A stretch of 64,000 bases of DNA, from assembly GCF_014647155.1 (NCBI RefSeq), contig NZ_BMOQ01000005.1, forward strand, positions 275,600 through 339,599, read 5' to 3'. Made by a program: the position numbers and the translations under genes. The DNA comes from Halarchaeum nitratireducens (GTDB taxonomy: Archaea; Halobacteriota; Halobacteria; Halobacteriales; Halobacteriaceae). Below are positions 54,943 to 61,740 of this stretch, in pieces (the stretch's first letter is position 1; each line of letters opens with the position of its first letter). The notes under the pieces were generated by a model. That model was given only the letters and a program-made list of their open reading frames with translations, had not been told where the DNA came from and made no database searches.

Positions 54943-55024
54943 GTCGCACCAGACGACCGACGAGCCGAGCACCGCGTCGTAGCGATCGTCCGTTTTTCTT
55001 TCGAACGCGTCGTGGAGCGACCGC

Positions 55025-55438
55025 TCAGGCCGGCCGGAGCCGATTGCGTCGCCCGTCCGCGAGCGCGTCGATGGCGTCCGCGAGCGCGCCGTAGTCCCGC
55101 CCGCTCGTGCCGTCGAAACTACACAGGACGCCGACGTGATCGTCGAAGACGAGTCGGAACACCTCGAAGCCGTCGTACCCCCGGACGGTGTAACGAAAGG
55201 GGGCGGGGTGTACGCGATCGTAGGTGTCGTGCGTGACGAAGGCGTAGCGCTCGTTCTCGACGTAGCGTTCCACGTCCGTGGCCGTCACCCCGTCGGCGAC
55301 GTCGCTGCGGATGTATCGCGTCTCGTACCCCTCGGTATCGAAGGTCCAACAGCCCCGCAATGCCGCGCCGTACTCCCGGGCGGTTTCGACGAGTGCGTCC
55401 CCGTCGCTCGTTCCGTCCGGGCGGTGCTCTACTGCCAT
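55025..55438 (-). CDS. Haloarchaeal conserved hypothetical protein, 137 aa
   Basis: From ATG 55438 it reads MAVEHRPDGTSDGDALVETA, then CWTFDTEGYETRYIRSDVAD, VERYVENERYAFVTHDTYDR and GVLCSFDGTSGRDYGALADA. The pattern of beta strands and the HDTYDR segment matches an uncharacterised small haloarchaeal family (roadblock-like by eye, unsure). It has no membrane segment. Divergent from the small gene at 55539. Function unknown. Confidence 0.68.
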   Translation of the reverse strand: MAVEHRPDGTSDGDALVETAREYGAALRGCWTFDTEGYETRYIRSDVADGVTATDVERYVENERYAFVTHDTYDRVHPAPFRYTVRGYDGFEVFRLVFDDHVGVLCSFDGTSGRDYGALADAIDALADGRRNRLRPA

Positions 55439-55538
55439 CGGCCACACGGTTCCCCGCCGTCGGGTATAACTACTGAGTCCGTTTCGAGCGCCGTGTCCGA
55501 GACCGGGCGCTTTTGCCCTCCGCGGCCGTCGTTCGAGT

Positions 55539-55817
55539 ATGCCGCGCCCGAAGAGCGAGTTCGACGCGCTCTACCCCTGTGACTTCTACGCGCCGGCGGA
55601 ACTGCTCGACGACGACGCGATGTACACCGTCTACGAGATCGCCCGTCTCCTCCAAGACCTCGATCCGGACGCCGAACTGGAGGCCGGGACGGAGGACGTC
55701 CTCCTCGATTGGGCGATCCCGTGGGTGCTCTACCACGGCGACGAGCTCGTCGTCGCCGAGCCACCGAGTGACGAGGACCCCGGCTACTACGGGCTGAAGA
55801 CCGGCGACGACGTCTGA
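55539..55817 (+). CDS. Haloarchaeal protein of the DUF5827 type, 92 aa
   Basis: MPRPKSEFDALYPCDFYAPA, then ELLDDDAMYTVYEIARLLQD and TEDVLLDWAIPWVLYHGDEL. I remember this N-terminal PRPKSEF and the VLLDWAIPWV segment as an uncharacterised haloarchaeal family, probably DUF5827. The protein is compact, acidic and soluble. The TTTTGCC box about 25-30 bp before ATG fits a leaderless promoter. No neighbour suggests a role. Confidence 0.78.
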   Translation: MPRPKSEFDALYPCDFYAPAELLDDDAMYTVYEIARLLQDLDPDAELEAGTEDVLLDWAIPWVLYHGDELVVAEPPSDEDPGYYGLKTGDDV

Positions 55818-55832
55818 GGCGATGCCCGATGA

Positions 55833-56414
55833 TCAGCGCGCGAATCGGGCCGCGCGGAGCGACGCCGCGACGCCGTCGATCGGGTCGTCGATCGCGGGTC
55901 CGTGGCCCGCGTAGAGCGTCTCGACCTCCCCGTCATCGAGTGCGGCCCGGAGGCGCTCGACGCTCTCGACGAGCCGTTCCGCGTCTCCCTCCTCCAGATC
56001 CGTGCGGCCGAAGGAGCCCCCGGCGAAGACGAGGTCGCCGACGAAGCCGACGCCGGCCGTGCGAGAGCAAAAAACGAGGTGGTCGTCCCTGTGGCCGGGC
56101 GTATGCAGCGCGTCGTACTCGTGGTCGCCGATAGTCACCGATTCGGCGTCCGCGATCCCGTGATCGACGCGTTCGTGCCCGGGATCGAACCCCCACGTCT
56201 CGACGCCGAACGCCTCGCGGAGCGCCGGCACGTTCTCGACGTGATCCGAGTGGGTGTGGGTGAGGACGACCGCGTCGAGGCCGTCGACGTGTTCGCGGAC
56301 GGCGCTCGCGACGTCGTAGTTCGCGCCCGCGTCGATCAGGACCGTGCGCTCGCCGGTGACGAGATACGCGTTCGCCGTGAACGCGCTGACGCCCGCCGAG
56401 CAGTTCGTGATCAT
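55833..56414 (-). CDS. Metallo-beta-lactamase fold hydrolase
   Basis: A 193-residue MBL-fold protein. The metal motif THTHSDHVEN gives HxHxDH. Further His ligands sit in LHTPGHRDDHLVF and in YAGHGPAID. Substrates of single-domain members include glyoxalase II thioesters, quorum lactones and cyclic nucleotides; this short form without a C-terminal domain is unassigned. ATG 56414 is chosen; it reads directly into the fold. It lies 47 bp beyond the cupin gene end on the same strand. Confidence 0.9.
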   Translation of the reverse strand: MITNCSAGVSAFTANAYLVTGERTVLIDAGANYDVASAVREHVDGLDAVVLTHTHSDHVENVPALREAFGVETWGFDPGHERVDHGIADAESVTIGDHEYDALHTPGHRDDHLVFCSRTAGVGFVGDLVFAGGSFGRTDLEEGDAERLVESVERLRAALDDGEVETLYAGHGPAIDDPIDGVAASLRAARFAR

Positions 56415-56461
56415 GCCCGTTCTCGGCGCGCGAGGGTGAAAAGCGCGCGGTCGCGGGGCGC

Positions 56462-56800
56462 TCAGACCGGCGCGCTGACGAGCACGAGCTTCGAGAAGGA
56501 GTCGCGGTTGCGGATGATCCGTTCCTCGTCCGGGCTGATGCGGATCGCCTCCTCGGCGTCGAGGGAAACCGTCCGGTCGCCGAAGTCGACGTCCACGCCG
56601 CCCTCGACGACGTAGTAGACCTCCTCGAGGTCGTCGTCGACGTGGTCGTGGCTCATCGTCTCCTCGCCGGCTTCGAGGGCGAGCACGGTGAAGCCGAGGG
56701 TCTCCGCGTCGAGGACGTCGCGCATCATCCACATCTCGCCCGCGACGCTGTCCGGGAGCACCGATTCCGCGTCGGCGGCTGTCGCTTTCGTGTACGTCAC
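56462..56800 (-). CDS. Cupin-domain protein, 112 aa
   Basis: A small single-domain cupin. The first motif is SHDHVDDDLEEVYYVVEGGV, with His and Glu metal ligands, and the second is AEEAIRISPDEERIIRN, which lacks the usual His. It may thus bind metal weakly or act as a ligand sensor. It precedes the MBL-fold gene on the same strand, so a joint function is possible. Divergent from thyX. Confidence 0.88.
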   Translation of the reverse strand: MTYTKATAADAESVLPDSVAGEMWMMRDVLDAETLGFTVLALEAGEETMSHDHVDDDLEEVYYVVEGGVDVDFGDRTVSLDAEEAIRISPDEERIIRNRDSFSKLVLVSAPV

Positions 56801-56902
56801 GTGTCAGTGTGGCGTCGCCGCTCACTTCAACGTGTCCGCCATCGCGGGCGACGCGACCGGCCCCGCGACGCCTTTTTGACGCCCGGTGTCCTCAGCCCAC
56901 GC

Positions 56903-57646
56903 ATGGACGTTCAGTTGCTGGAGGCGACGCCGAACCCGGAGGAGGTGATCTGCCGCGCCGCGCGAAACGACTATATGAGCGAGTACGGGGCCGAGAAGTC
57001 CCTCGAAGCGGTCATGGCGGGAATCGAGGGCGAGACGACCGAAGAGAAACAGCGCACCCTCATCTCGAATCTGATGGCGCACGGCCACTTCGGACCGTTC
57101 GAGCACGCCCAGGCCACCTTCCACGTGAAGGAGATGAGCCGGTCCTGTATGGCACAGATCACGCGACACCGACACGTCTCCTTCGACGTGCAGTCGATGC
57201 GCTACGTCGCCTTCGACGACGTCGACCCCGCGGACGTCCGCGAGGGCGAACTCGTCGTCACGCCGCCCTCCGCCACCGACCCCGACTGGATCGGCCGCAA
57301 TCAGAAGGGCGGAGCCGTCGACGAGGAGACGGTCGAGAAGCGCCGCGAGGTGTTCGCGGACTCCGTCGAGCGCGCCGTCGCGGACTACCAGGAACTGCTC
57401 GATCTCGGGATGCCCCCGGAGGACGCCCGCTTCGTCCTCCCCATCGGCACGAAGGTCAACGTCGTCATGAGCCTCAACGCCCGCATGCTCATGCACGTCG
57501 CGGACATGCGCGCCGCCGCCGACGCCCAGTGGGAGATCCGCGGATTCACCGAGGACCTCCTCGATCGCGCCGCGGAGTGGTGCCCCATCACCTTCGAGGA
57601 GTACGAGTCGTCGATGAAGAACCGCAAGAACCGACTCGCGCCCTGA
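56903..57646 (+). CDS. thyX: FAD-dependent thymidylate synthase ThyX
   Basis: A 247-residue flavoenzyme making dTMP from dUMP with methylene-tetrahydrofolate and NADPH. The signature RHRHVSFDVQSMRY at residues 88-101 is the ThyX motif (RHRxxS...S.R). GHFGPFEHAQATFHV and RFVLPIGTKVNVVMSLNARM are the other conserved blocks. Full length. It uses the reduced folate pool made by the folP-mptE genes. Leaderless start at ATG 56903 with a TTTTTGACG box about 26-34 bp upstream. Confidence 0.97.
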   Translation: MDVQLLEATPNPEEVICRAARNDYMSEYGAEKSLEAVMAGIEGETTEEKQRTLISNLMAHGHFGPFEHAQATFHVKEMSRSCMAQITRHRHVSFDVQSMRYVAFDDVDPADVREGELVVTPPSATDPDWIGRNQKGGAVDEETVEKRREVFADSVERAVADYQELLDLGMPPEDARFVLPIGTKVNVVMSLNARMLMHVADMRAAADAQWEIRGFTEDLLDRAAEWCPITFEEYESSMKNRKNRLAP

Positions 57647-57981
57647 GACGGCTTCGGCCACCGCGGTCCGCGACAGCGATCGATACGCTCTCTCACATCG
57701 CGTCGCACGTGCCCCGACCGCGCGGAGTTCCGATCCGTTTCTGCCGCCGCGTCACTCGTCGACCCCGAGGGAATCGTCGGCGTCGAACGGACCCACGTCG
57801 TCGGCGCTCGTCGGTGTTCACTACACATACCCGACAAGACGGACCGATCGGACAGTCGTCACGTCCGTGTACCGTGCCGAGGTCCGTGTGATGGGGGTTC
57901 CCACGACGGGTCCGGTTCAACGAGTTTTTATACGACCCGCTCCTTCGAATCAATGCAGACGCGTGATGCGTCGGCCACCGT
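57647..57981 (+). promoter_or_regulatory. Gap before tRNA-Glu with its promoter, no protein gene seen
   Basis: The TATA box TTTTTATA lies at 57925-57932. With transcription starting near 57955, a short precursor leader would carry the hairpin GACGC (57958-57962), GTGAT, GCGTC (57968-57972) just before the tRNA. The rest of the gap has only arginine-rich shadow frames. Confidence 0.65.
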
Positions 57982-58056
57982 GCTCTGGTGGTGTAGTCCG
58001 GCCAATCATCTTGCCCTCTCACGGCAAGGACCAGGGTTCGAATCCCTGCCGGAGCA
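57982..58056 (+). tRNA. tRNA-Glu (anticodon CUC)
   Basis: The acceptor arm GCTCTGG pairs with CCGGAGC and is followed by discriminator A. The anticodon stem TTGCC/GGCAA encloses the loop CTCTCAC, giving anticodon CUC. The T arm reads CAGGG, TTCGAAT, CCCTG. No intron and no encoded CCA are present. Its 3' half, from 58015, is repeated at 61138-61181, so it is the integration target of the element that follows. The tRNA sequence is restored intact on the left side. Confidence 0.96.
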
Positions 58057-58058
58057 CT
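58015..58058 (+). repeat. Left attachment site (attL), 44 bp
   Basis: It begins CCTCTCACGGCAAGG in the tRNA anticodon loop and runs to the ACT after the discriminator base. It is identical to 61138-61181, and both flanks differ immediately outside. This is the usual core for tyrosine integrases using a tRNA 3' half. Confidence 0.93.
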
Positions 58059-58068
58059 CCTTCCCTCC

Positions 58069-58170
58069 CGCCGTCTTGCGATTCTGGTCTGTGAACAATG
58101 AGTGTGATCACCATTGCTCCAGGGCAACGAAGTCAGACGGACTCGGCCACCCCGACGCCGTCTTGCGATT
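58069..58170 (+). repeat. Two 15-bp direct repeats between attL and integrase
   Basis: CGCCGTCTTGCGATT occurs at 58069-58083 and again at 58156-58170, 87 bp apart. They lie inside the element next to the core site. Arm-type integrase binding sites or a regulator site are plausible. The gap 58057-58244 holds nothing else I can support. Confidence 0.6.
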
Positions 58171-58244
58171 AGTCCGTTTGTCGCACCAATCCGGTTCGAG
58201 GGACGCACCAAAAGCGGGGAAACCCGTAGACGGAAGCGGGATCG

Positions 58245-59351
58245 ATGATCGACCTCGACGAGTTCCCGCTCGTCACCCAACCCGCAGACGAGTTCCTCAA
58301 CCCGCGCCAACGACTCGACTACGAGGCCGAACGCGAATCCTGCATCGAGTGGCTCCTCACCTTCGGGAAAGACCCAGACACGGCCACCGGCTACGCCGAG
58401 GGCACCGTCGAACCGCGCTGCTACCGCATGGACCGCTTCTATCGGTACGTCTGGGAGGAACTCGAAGGCGGCTACACCGCCAACGTCACCCACGACCACG
58501 CCGACGCGTGGATGACCCACCTCGCAAAGCGCGACGTCGGCGCCACCCACAAGCGCAACTGCCAGAAGTCGATCAAGATGCTGTTCAAGTGGCGACACCA
58601 CGAACACGGCCTCGGCGAGTGGGACCCAGAGATCACCTTCTCCCCGGACTCCAGTACGAACCCCCACGACTACCTCACCCGCGAGGAGCGCGGGAAAGTC
58701 CGCGAAGCCGCCTTAGAGTACGGCGCGATCCCGAACTACAACAACCTCGCGCCGGCCGAACGCGACCGCTGGAAGCAGTACCTCGCCCAGCGATTCGAGA
58801 AGCCCAAATCGGACGTCGCCCCCGCCGACTGGGAGCGCGCAAACGGCTGGAAGACCCCCTCGCTCGTCTGGACGAGTCTCGACGCGGGCCTCCGCCCCGT
58901 CGAAGTCGAGCGGGCGACAGTTAGCTGGATCGACACCGACAACGAGGTCCTCCGCATCCCGAAGGAGGACAGCTCGAAGAACCGAGATCACTGGGTCGTC
59001 GGGCTCTCCTCGCGCACCGCCGAGGCGCTGTCGAAGTGGCTCGACGAGCGCGACGCGTACCCGGCGTACGACGACACGGACGCCGTCTGGCTCACCCGGA
59101 ACTCCAATCGCTACCAGACCTCGTCGCTCCGCTATCTCCTCCAGCGGCTCTGCGAGATCGCCGACATCGACACGACGCACCGCTCGATGAGCTGGTACGC
59201 CATCCGGCACTCCGTCGGCACCTACATGACCCGCGAGGAGGACCTCGCCGCCGCACAAGCCCAACTCCGACACAAGAGCTCCGAGACCACGATGAAGTAC
59301 GACCGAGCACCCGTCGAGGACCGCCAGGACGCACTGGACCGGATGGGCTAA
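58245..59351 (+). CDS. Tyrosine recombinase/integrase of the element
   Basis: A 368-residue integrase. The N-terminal SAM-like core-binding domain covers residues 25-125 (YVWEELEGGYTANVTHDHAD within). The catalytic domain has Arg 217 in SLDAGLRPVEVER, a beta-hairpin Lys near 240 (RIPKEDSSK), Arg 321 in WYAIRHSVGTYM, His 343 in LRHKSSETT and nucleophile Tyr 352 in MKYDR. The usual box-II His (HxxR) is replaced by Tyr 318, a change found in other archaeal integrases. It lies next to attL, so it probably integrates and excises this element. Confidence 0.93.
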   Translation: MIDLDEFPLVTQPADEFLNPRQRLDYEAERESCIEWLLTFGKDPDTATGYAEGTVEPRCYRMDRFYRYVWEELEGGYTANVTHDHADAWMTHLAKRDVGATHKRNCQKSIKMLFKWRHHEHGLGEWDPEITFSPDSSTNPHDYLTREERGKVREAALEYGAIPNYNNLAPAERDRWKQYLAQRFEKPKSDVAPADWERANGWKTPSLVWTSLDAGLRPVEVERATVSWIDTDNEVLRIPKEDSSKNRDHWVVGLSSRTAEALSKWLDERDAYPAYDDTDAVWLTRNSNRYQTSSLRYLLQRLCEIADIDTTHRSMSWYAIRHSVGTYMTREEDLAAAQAQLRHKSSETTMKYDRAPVEDRQDALDRMG

Positions 59352-59486
59352 CAAACGGCCTCCTGTGACGGGCGGAGCCGGTTTTACTGCCCGTCCCTCT
59401 TCCCGTCGTTGCCATCAGCTAGGTCCAGAGAAGCTCATCACCAGGGAACTATCGATCCGAGCGCACTGATCGCGTCTGAAACCGCG

Positions 59487-59648
59487 TTAGCGAGCTTGTT
59501 TCGATGTTTCCGGCGTAACTCTATTCCGATGCCCATACGCGCGGTGGACCTCTACCTCCGCCTCTCTCTGTAGCATACGAAGACGGACCCTCTCAGCTTC
59601 TGTTAACGGTTCCCTGTCTGCATTCTCGTTATCGAGTATGGCTGCCAT
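59487..59648 (-). CDS. Small helical protein of the element, 53 aa
   Basis: ATG 59648 to TAA 59487-59489. It reads MAAILDNENADREPLTEAER, then a long amphipathic charged helix (VRLRMLQREAEVEVHRAYGH) and a polar tail. Charge and helix pattern are protein-like, unlike shadow frames. It is divergent from the membrane protein gene, with a shared T-rich box near 59681-59689. The rest of the gap 59352-59486 shows no gene. A regulator role is possible but unproven. Confidence 0.55.
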   Translation of the reverse strand: MAAILDNENADREPLTEAERVRLRMLQREAEVEVHRAYGHRNRVTPETSKQAR

Positions 59649-59724
59649 CGTGGAACCCTGTACGAGACTGCGTTCATCGGCGAAAAGCGTCTCCGTCGAG
59701 CGAGCGGGGCTCGGGGTGGTCGCG

Positions 59725-60225
59725 GTGAGTGATTTCTGGGCGGGCTATCTCTGGGGCCGCGGGAGCGGTGACGGGCCGTCACTCCCACCGGAAATCGCGC
59801 TGTTGTTCGGCGGGCTGCTGGTCTTCGTCGGCGTCCTCTACCTCCTCCGCGACGTCTTCAACGCGATTGCCGGTGTGACCCAAGCGCATCCGGTGTTATC
59901 TCTTCTCGTCGTCGGCGTTGCGGCCGTCGGTATCGGCGAGCTCGTCGCCGTGAACGAGGATCTGGACGTCGAGGAGAAAGTCTCCGGGATGGGCGCGCTC
60001 GTTCTCGTCCTGTTCGGCGTCTTCTGGGTCATCGGCGTCCTGTCCGGCGCGTCGTCGCTCGACAACGCGTCGTGGCCGGTACAGGCCGTGATGATGGTCC
60101 TGTCGCTCGTGATCGTCTGCGGGTTCCTGTACATGCTCGTCTCCCTGCTCCGATACCGGTGGCCGAGGAACCAGACCGACGCGGTCAGCACAGTCGAGAT
60201 ATCGCGTCGGCGGTGTCACGGGTAG
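59725..60225 (+). CDS. Four-helix membrane protein of the element, 166 aa
   Basis: From GTG 59725: MSDFWAGYLWGRG, then four hydrophobic segments (IALLFGGLLVFVGVLYLL, VLSLLVVGVAAVGIGELV, ALVLVLFGVFWVIGVLSG and AVMMVLSLVIVCGFLYMLV). No signal peptide and no catalytic motif. An ATG at 59638 would give a longer start but overlaps the 53-residue gene and looks non-coding; GTG 59716 is another option. Small multi-span proteins are typical cargo of haloarchaeal elements, with defence or superinfection roles suspected but not shown here. Confidence 0.68.
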   Translation: MSDFWAGYLWGRGSGDGPSLPPEIALLFGGLLVFVGVLYLLRDVFNAIAGVTQAHPVLSLLVVGVAAVGIGELVAVNEDLDVEEKVSGMGALVLVLFGVFWVIGVLSGASSLDNASWPVQAVMMVLSLVIVCGFLYMLVSLLRYRWPRNQTDAVSTVEISRRRCHG

Positions 60226-60311
60226 CGCAGGAAACTCACGGCTGACGCTCCGGGTCGTCGATACACTCTCTCAACGAGAGATCGGTAACGTGCCAGCTGC
60301 TGAAGGCGACC

Positions 60312-60419
60312 TCAGTCGTGCAGCGCGTCGAGGAGGTCTCCGTCCTCCTCGATGAACCGGCGAACCCGCTCGCGGTGACGCTCTCGGTCGGCGTCGTCTG
60401 CCTCTGGCTCCAGACTCAT
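60312..60419 (-). CDS. Small acidic protein downstream of doc-like gene, 35 aa
   Basis: ATG 60419 to TGA 60312-60314: SLEPEADDADRERHRERVRR followed by FIEEDGDLLDALHD. It is a charged helical peptide encoded 43 bp after the toxin gene on the same strand. It may be a cofactor of the toxin system or unrelated. The remaining gap 60226-60311 shows only a startless open frame. Confidence 0.5.
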   Translation of the reverse strand: MSLEPEADDADRERHRERVRRFIEEDGDLLDALHD

Positions 60420-60462
60420 GTTGACTACTACTACCACCAGGCGCTTCAGTCTTCCCCTCGCG

Positions 60463-60861
60463 TCACGGTGTGAGACGATCCTCGTCGATATCGCCCGTTT
60501 GCAACCAGTCCGCGAGCTCGGACGGACTGAACCTGCGGATGCGTCGCATCACGCGTTCCGCGCGCTCACCCCGCTCCGCCGGCTCCAGGCCCATCCGGTC
60601 GAGGTAGGTCCGCATCGTCAGCCACGCCGTCCGTTTGTTCCCGTCCTCGAAGTAGTGCGACGTCGTGATGTTCCGCAGCAGGAGGGCCGCGGACTGGTAC
60701 GCCTCGTCGTCAGTGTTCGCTTCGGGGATGTCTCCGAGGAGGCGTTTGAACTTCAGGCGCGGCGCTGCGACGCGAGCTCCGGGATATTTCAGATCCCAGT
60801 GGTCGACGACCTCGTCGTGAGTGTCGAGGATGTCACGCGCGGTCGGGAGGTCGCTCGCCAT
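60463..60861 (-). CDS. Doc/Fic-family toxin-like protein
   Basis: A 132-residue protein whose core motif HYFEDGNKRTAWL (H69 to R77 then TAWL) matches Doc, HxFx[DN]xNKR. Doc toxins phosphorylate EF-Tu in bacteria; in archaea the target would be a translation factor or other protein. The N-terminal ILDTHDEVVDHWDLKYPGAR and AALLLRNITTSHYFEDGNKR are typical of the fold. The start ATG directly follows the stop of a 42-codon frame, which suggests an antitoxin-toxin pair. C-terminal helix FSPSELADWLQTGDIDEDRL. Confidence 0.85.
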   Translation of the reverse strand: MASDLPTARDILDTHDEVVDHWDLKYPGARVAAPRLKFKRLLGDIPEANTDDEAYQSAALLLRNITTSHYFEDGNKRTAWLTMRTYLDRMGLEPAERGERAERVMRRIRRFSPSELADWLQTGDIDEDRLTP

Positions 60862-60990
60862 CTACGATGCTATCTCCCCGGCAGGACCTTCTCGGTTGCG
60901 GAATGGCGCACCGGCTCCCTCTTTAGTGCTGGGTTCGAGGGGATCCATCGTACCCGTAGCTCGGAATGCGACCGTATCGTTGCGAATCAT
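60862..60990 (-). CDS. Short frame directly before doc-like gene, possible antitoxin, 42 aa
   Basis: ATG 60990 to TAG 60862-60864, adjacent to the toxin ATG with no spacer. It reads MIRNDTVAFRATGTMDPLEP, then STKEGAGAPFRNREGPAGEI and AS. The position is right for a Phd-like antitoxin, but it lacks a clear DNA-binding part and is shorter than usual. An inner ATG at 60948 would give 28 residues. TATA-like CATAAAGC sits about 40 bp upstream. Kept because of its exact junction with the toxin gene; the function is inferred. Confidence 0.45.
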   Translation of the reverse strand: MIRNDTVAFRATGTMDPLEPSTKEGAGAPFRNREGPAGEIAS

Positions 60991-61033
60991 CCTTCGAACC
61001 GGCTTTGTCCGGTGGCCAACGCGCTGGATGCTT

Positions 61034-61053
61034 TATGTACATGGGAGCACATA
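61034..61053. promoter_or_regulatory. Inverted repeat at the toxin cassette promoter
   Basis: TATGT (61034-61038) and ACATA (61049-61053) are inverted arms 10 bp apart. They overlap the TATA-like CATAAAGC (read on the minus strand, 61031-61038) for the antitoxin-toxin frames. The position suits autoregulation. Arms are only five bases, so confidence is low. Confidence 0.35.
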
Positions 61054-61101
61054 GTATCTCTCAGTAGCAGCCCAGACCGCTGATCGAGCGGGCCCGGGGG
61101 T

Positions 61102-61179
61102 GCTCCAGTCGTGCGGTCGCCAGTCGGAAAAGCGAGGCCTCTCACGGCAAGGACCAGGGTTCGAATCCCTGCCGGAGCA
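61102..61179 (+). pseudogene. Degenerate tRNA-like sequence at attR
   Basis: The 44-bp repeat is preceded by GCTCCAGTCGTGCGGTC at 61102-61118. It matches the tRNA-Glu 5' end at 12 of 17 positions, 36 bp before the core (33 bp in the true tRNA). The acceptor arm could pair at 6 of 7 positions, but the anticodon stem does not pair. So a broken near-copy of a whole tRNA stands at the right end, possibly the element's own version of the 5' half. Confidence 0.5.
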
Positions 61180-61181
61180 CT
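61138..61181 (+). repeat. Right attachment site (attR), 44 bp
   Basis: Perfect copy of 58015-58058, from CCTCTCACGG to GAGCACT. The sequence right of it is host chromosome and left of it is the element. Confidence 0.93.
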
Positions 61182-61411
61182 TCTCTCGGTTCGCGAATTC
61201 GATAGCGACTCGCTTCGACTCAGCGGCGATTCGCTTCGGCGTCGGTGATTGACACGTAGTTCGTACTCTGTCTCGCACGTCCACACCACTCAGCGATACT
61301 CCCGCGTGGCCCGCGTCGTTTCGCCACGCCGTTCCCGATCGATTGCCTGCCGGCGACGCGTCCGTTCGTCGATCGGAGACACGGTCATATCCAGGCCGTA
61401 AGGTCATTATG
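61182..61411. other. Gap after attR, no gene seen
   Basis: No plausible start-to-stop frame with haloarchaeal amino-acid use. It is moderately AT-rich near the left end. It leads into the hairpin-rich stretch from 61412. Confidence 0.5.
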
Positions 61412-61590
61412 TCCCACGTGGGAAGGTGAACGTGCCCACGGCTAGAGGCGACGACCACCGGACCTCCCCGCGTGGGGAGACAGCCCGGTGGATCGGAAAT
61501 CTGGCCACGCGATCAGCTCCTCTGGGGGGAGGGCTGACGCACCGTCGGAACGCTGGCCGCGGCCAGTGAACCGGAGCTTTATCTCCGGTT
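61412..61590. other. Hairpin-rich stretch, candidate structured RNA or transposon-end remnant
   Basis: In order: palindrome TCCCACGTGGGA at 61412-61423. Nested stem CCACCGG (61455-61461) with CCGGTGG (61485-61491), enclosing CTCCCC (61464-61469) and GGGGAG (61474-61479) with loop GCGT. A stem around 61514-61536. Perfect CTGGCCG/CGGCCAG at 61553-61566. Perfect AACCGGAG (61569-61576), CTTTAT, CTCCGGTT (61583-61590). No convincing protein frame covers it. The sequence near 61434-61446 (GCCCACGGCTAGA) resembles hairpin ends of haloarchaeal IS200/IS605 elements. tRNA, 5S and the RNase P core motifs are not seen. Confidence 0.5.
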
Positions 61591-61740
61591 CGGTGGCATT
61601 ACTGCGGGGATACAGTAAAGGACATCTATCTACTCACGAACACCTTCGTCGGAGCCGCGGCCACGGCTCCCACGAGCGATGTACCGACTCCGTCGCGTCT
61701 CGACGACCGTCACGCTGAGTGCGTTTCCGGCCAAAACGTA

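Larger units (their letters stand above)
58015..61181 (+). mobile_element. Integrated mini-element in tRNA-Glu, 3.1 kb
   Basis: Perfect 44-bp direct repeats at 58015-58058 and 61138-61181 bound it; the left copy is the tRNA 3' half. The integrase gene lies next to the left repeat. Further cargo is a four-helix membrane protein, small open frames and a Doc-like toxin gene. Repeat-to-repeat distance is 3123 bp. No replication, capsid or relaxase gene is seen, so it is either a remnant or a satellite that depends on a helper. Base composition is somewhat less GC-rich than the surroundings. Confidence 0.9.

Noticed and set aside
60226..60311. Protein-like frame (VAFSSWHVTDLSLRECIDDP) on the minus strand
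   Set aside because: It has no start codon before an upstream stop on that frame, so it is either a remnant or chance.
61488..61718. A 76-codon plus-strand frame across the hairpins
   Set aside because: The composition is Arg/Ser-rich without folding signals, and the frame crosses perfect inverted repeats that explain the sequence better.
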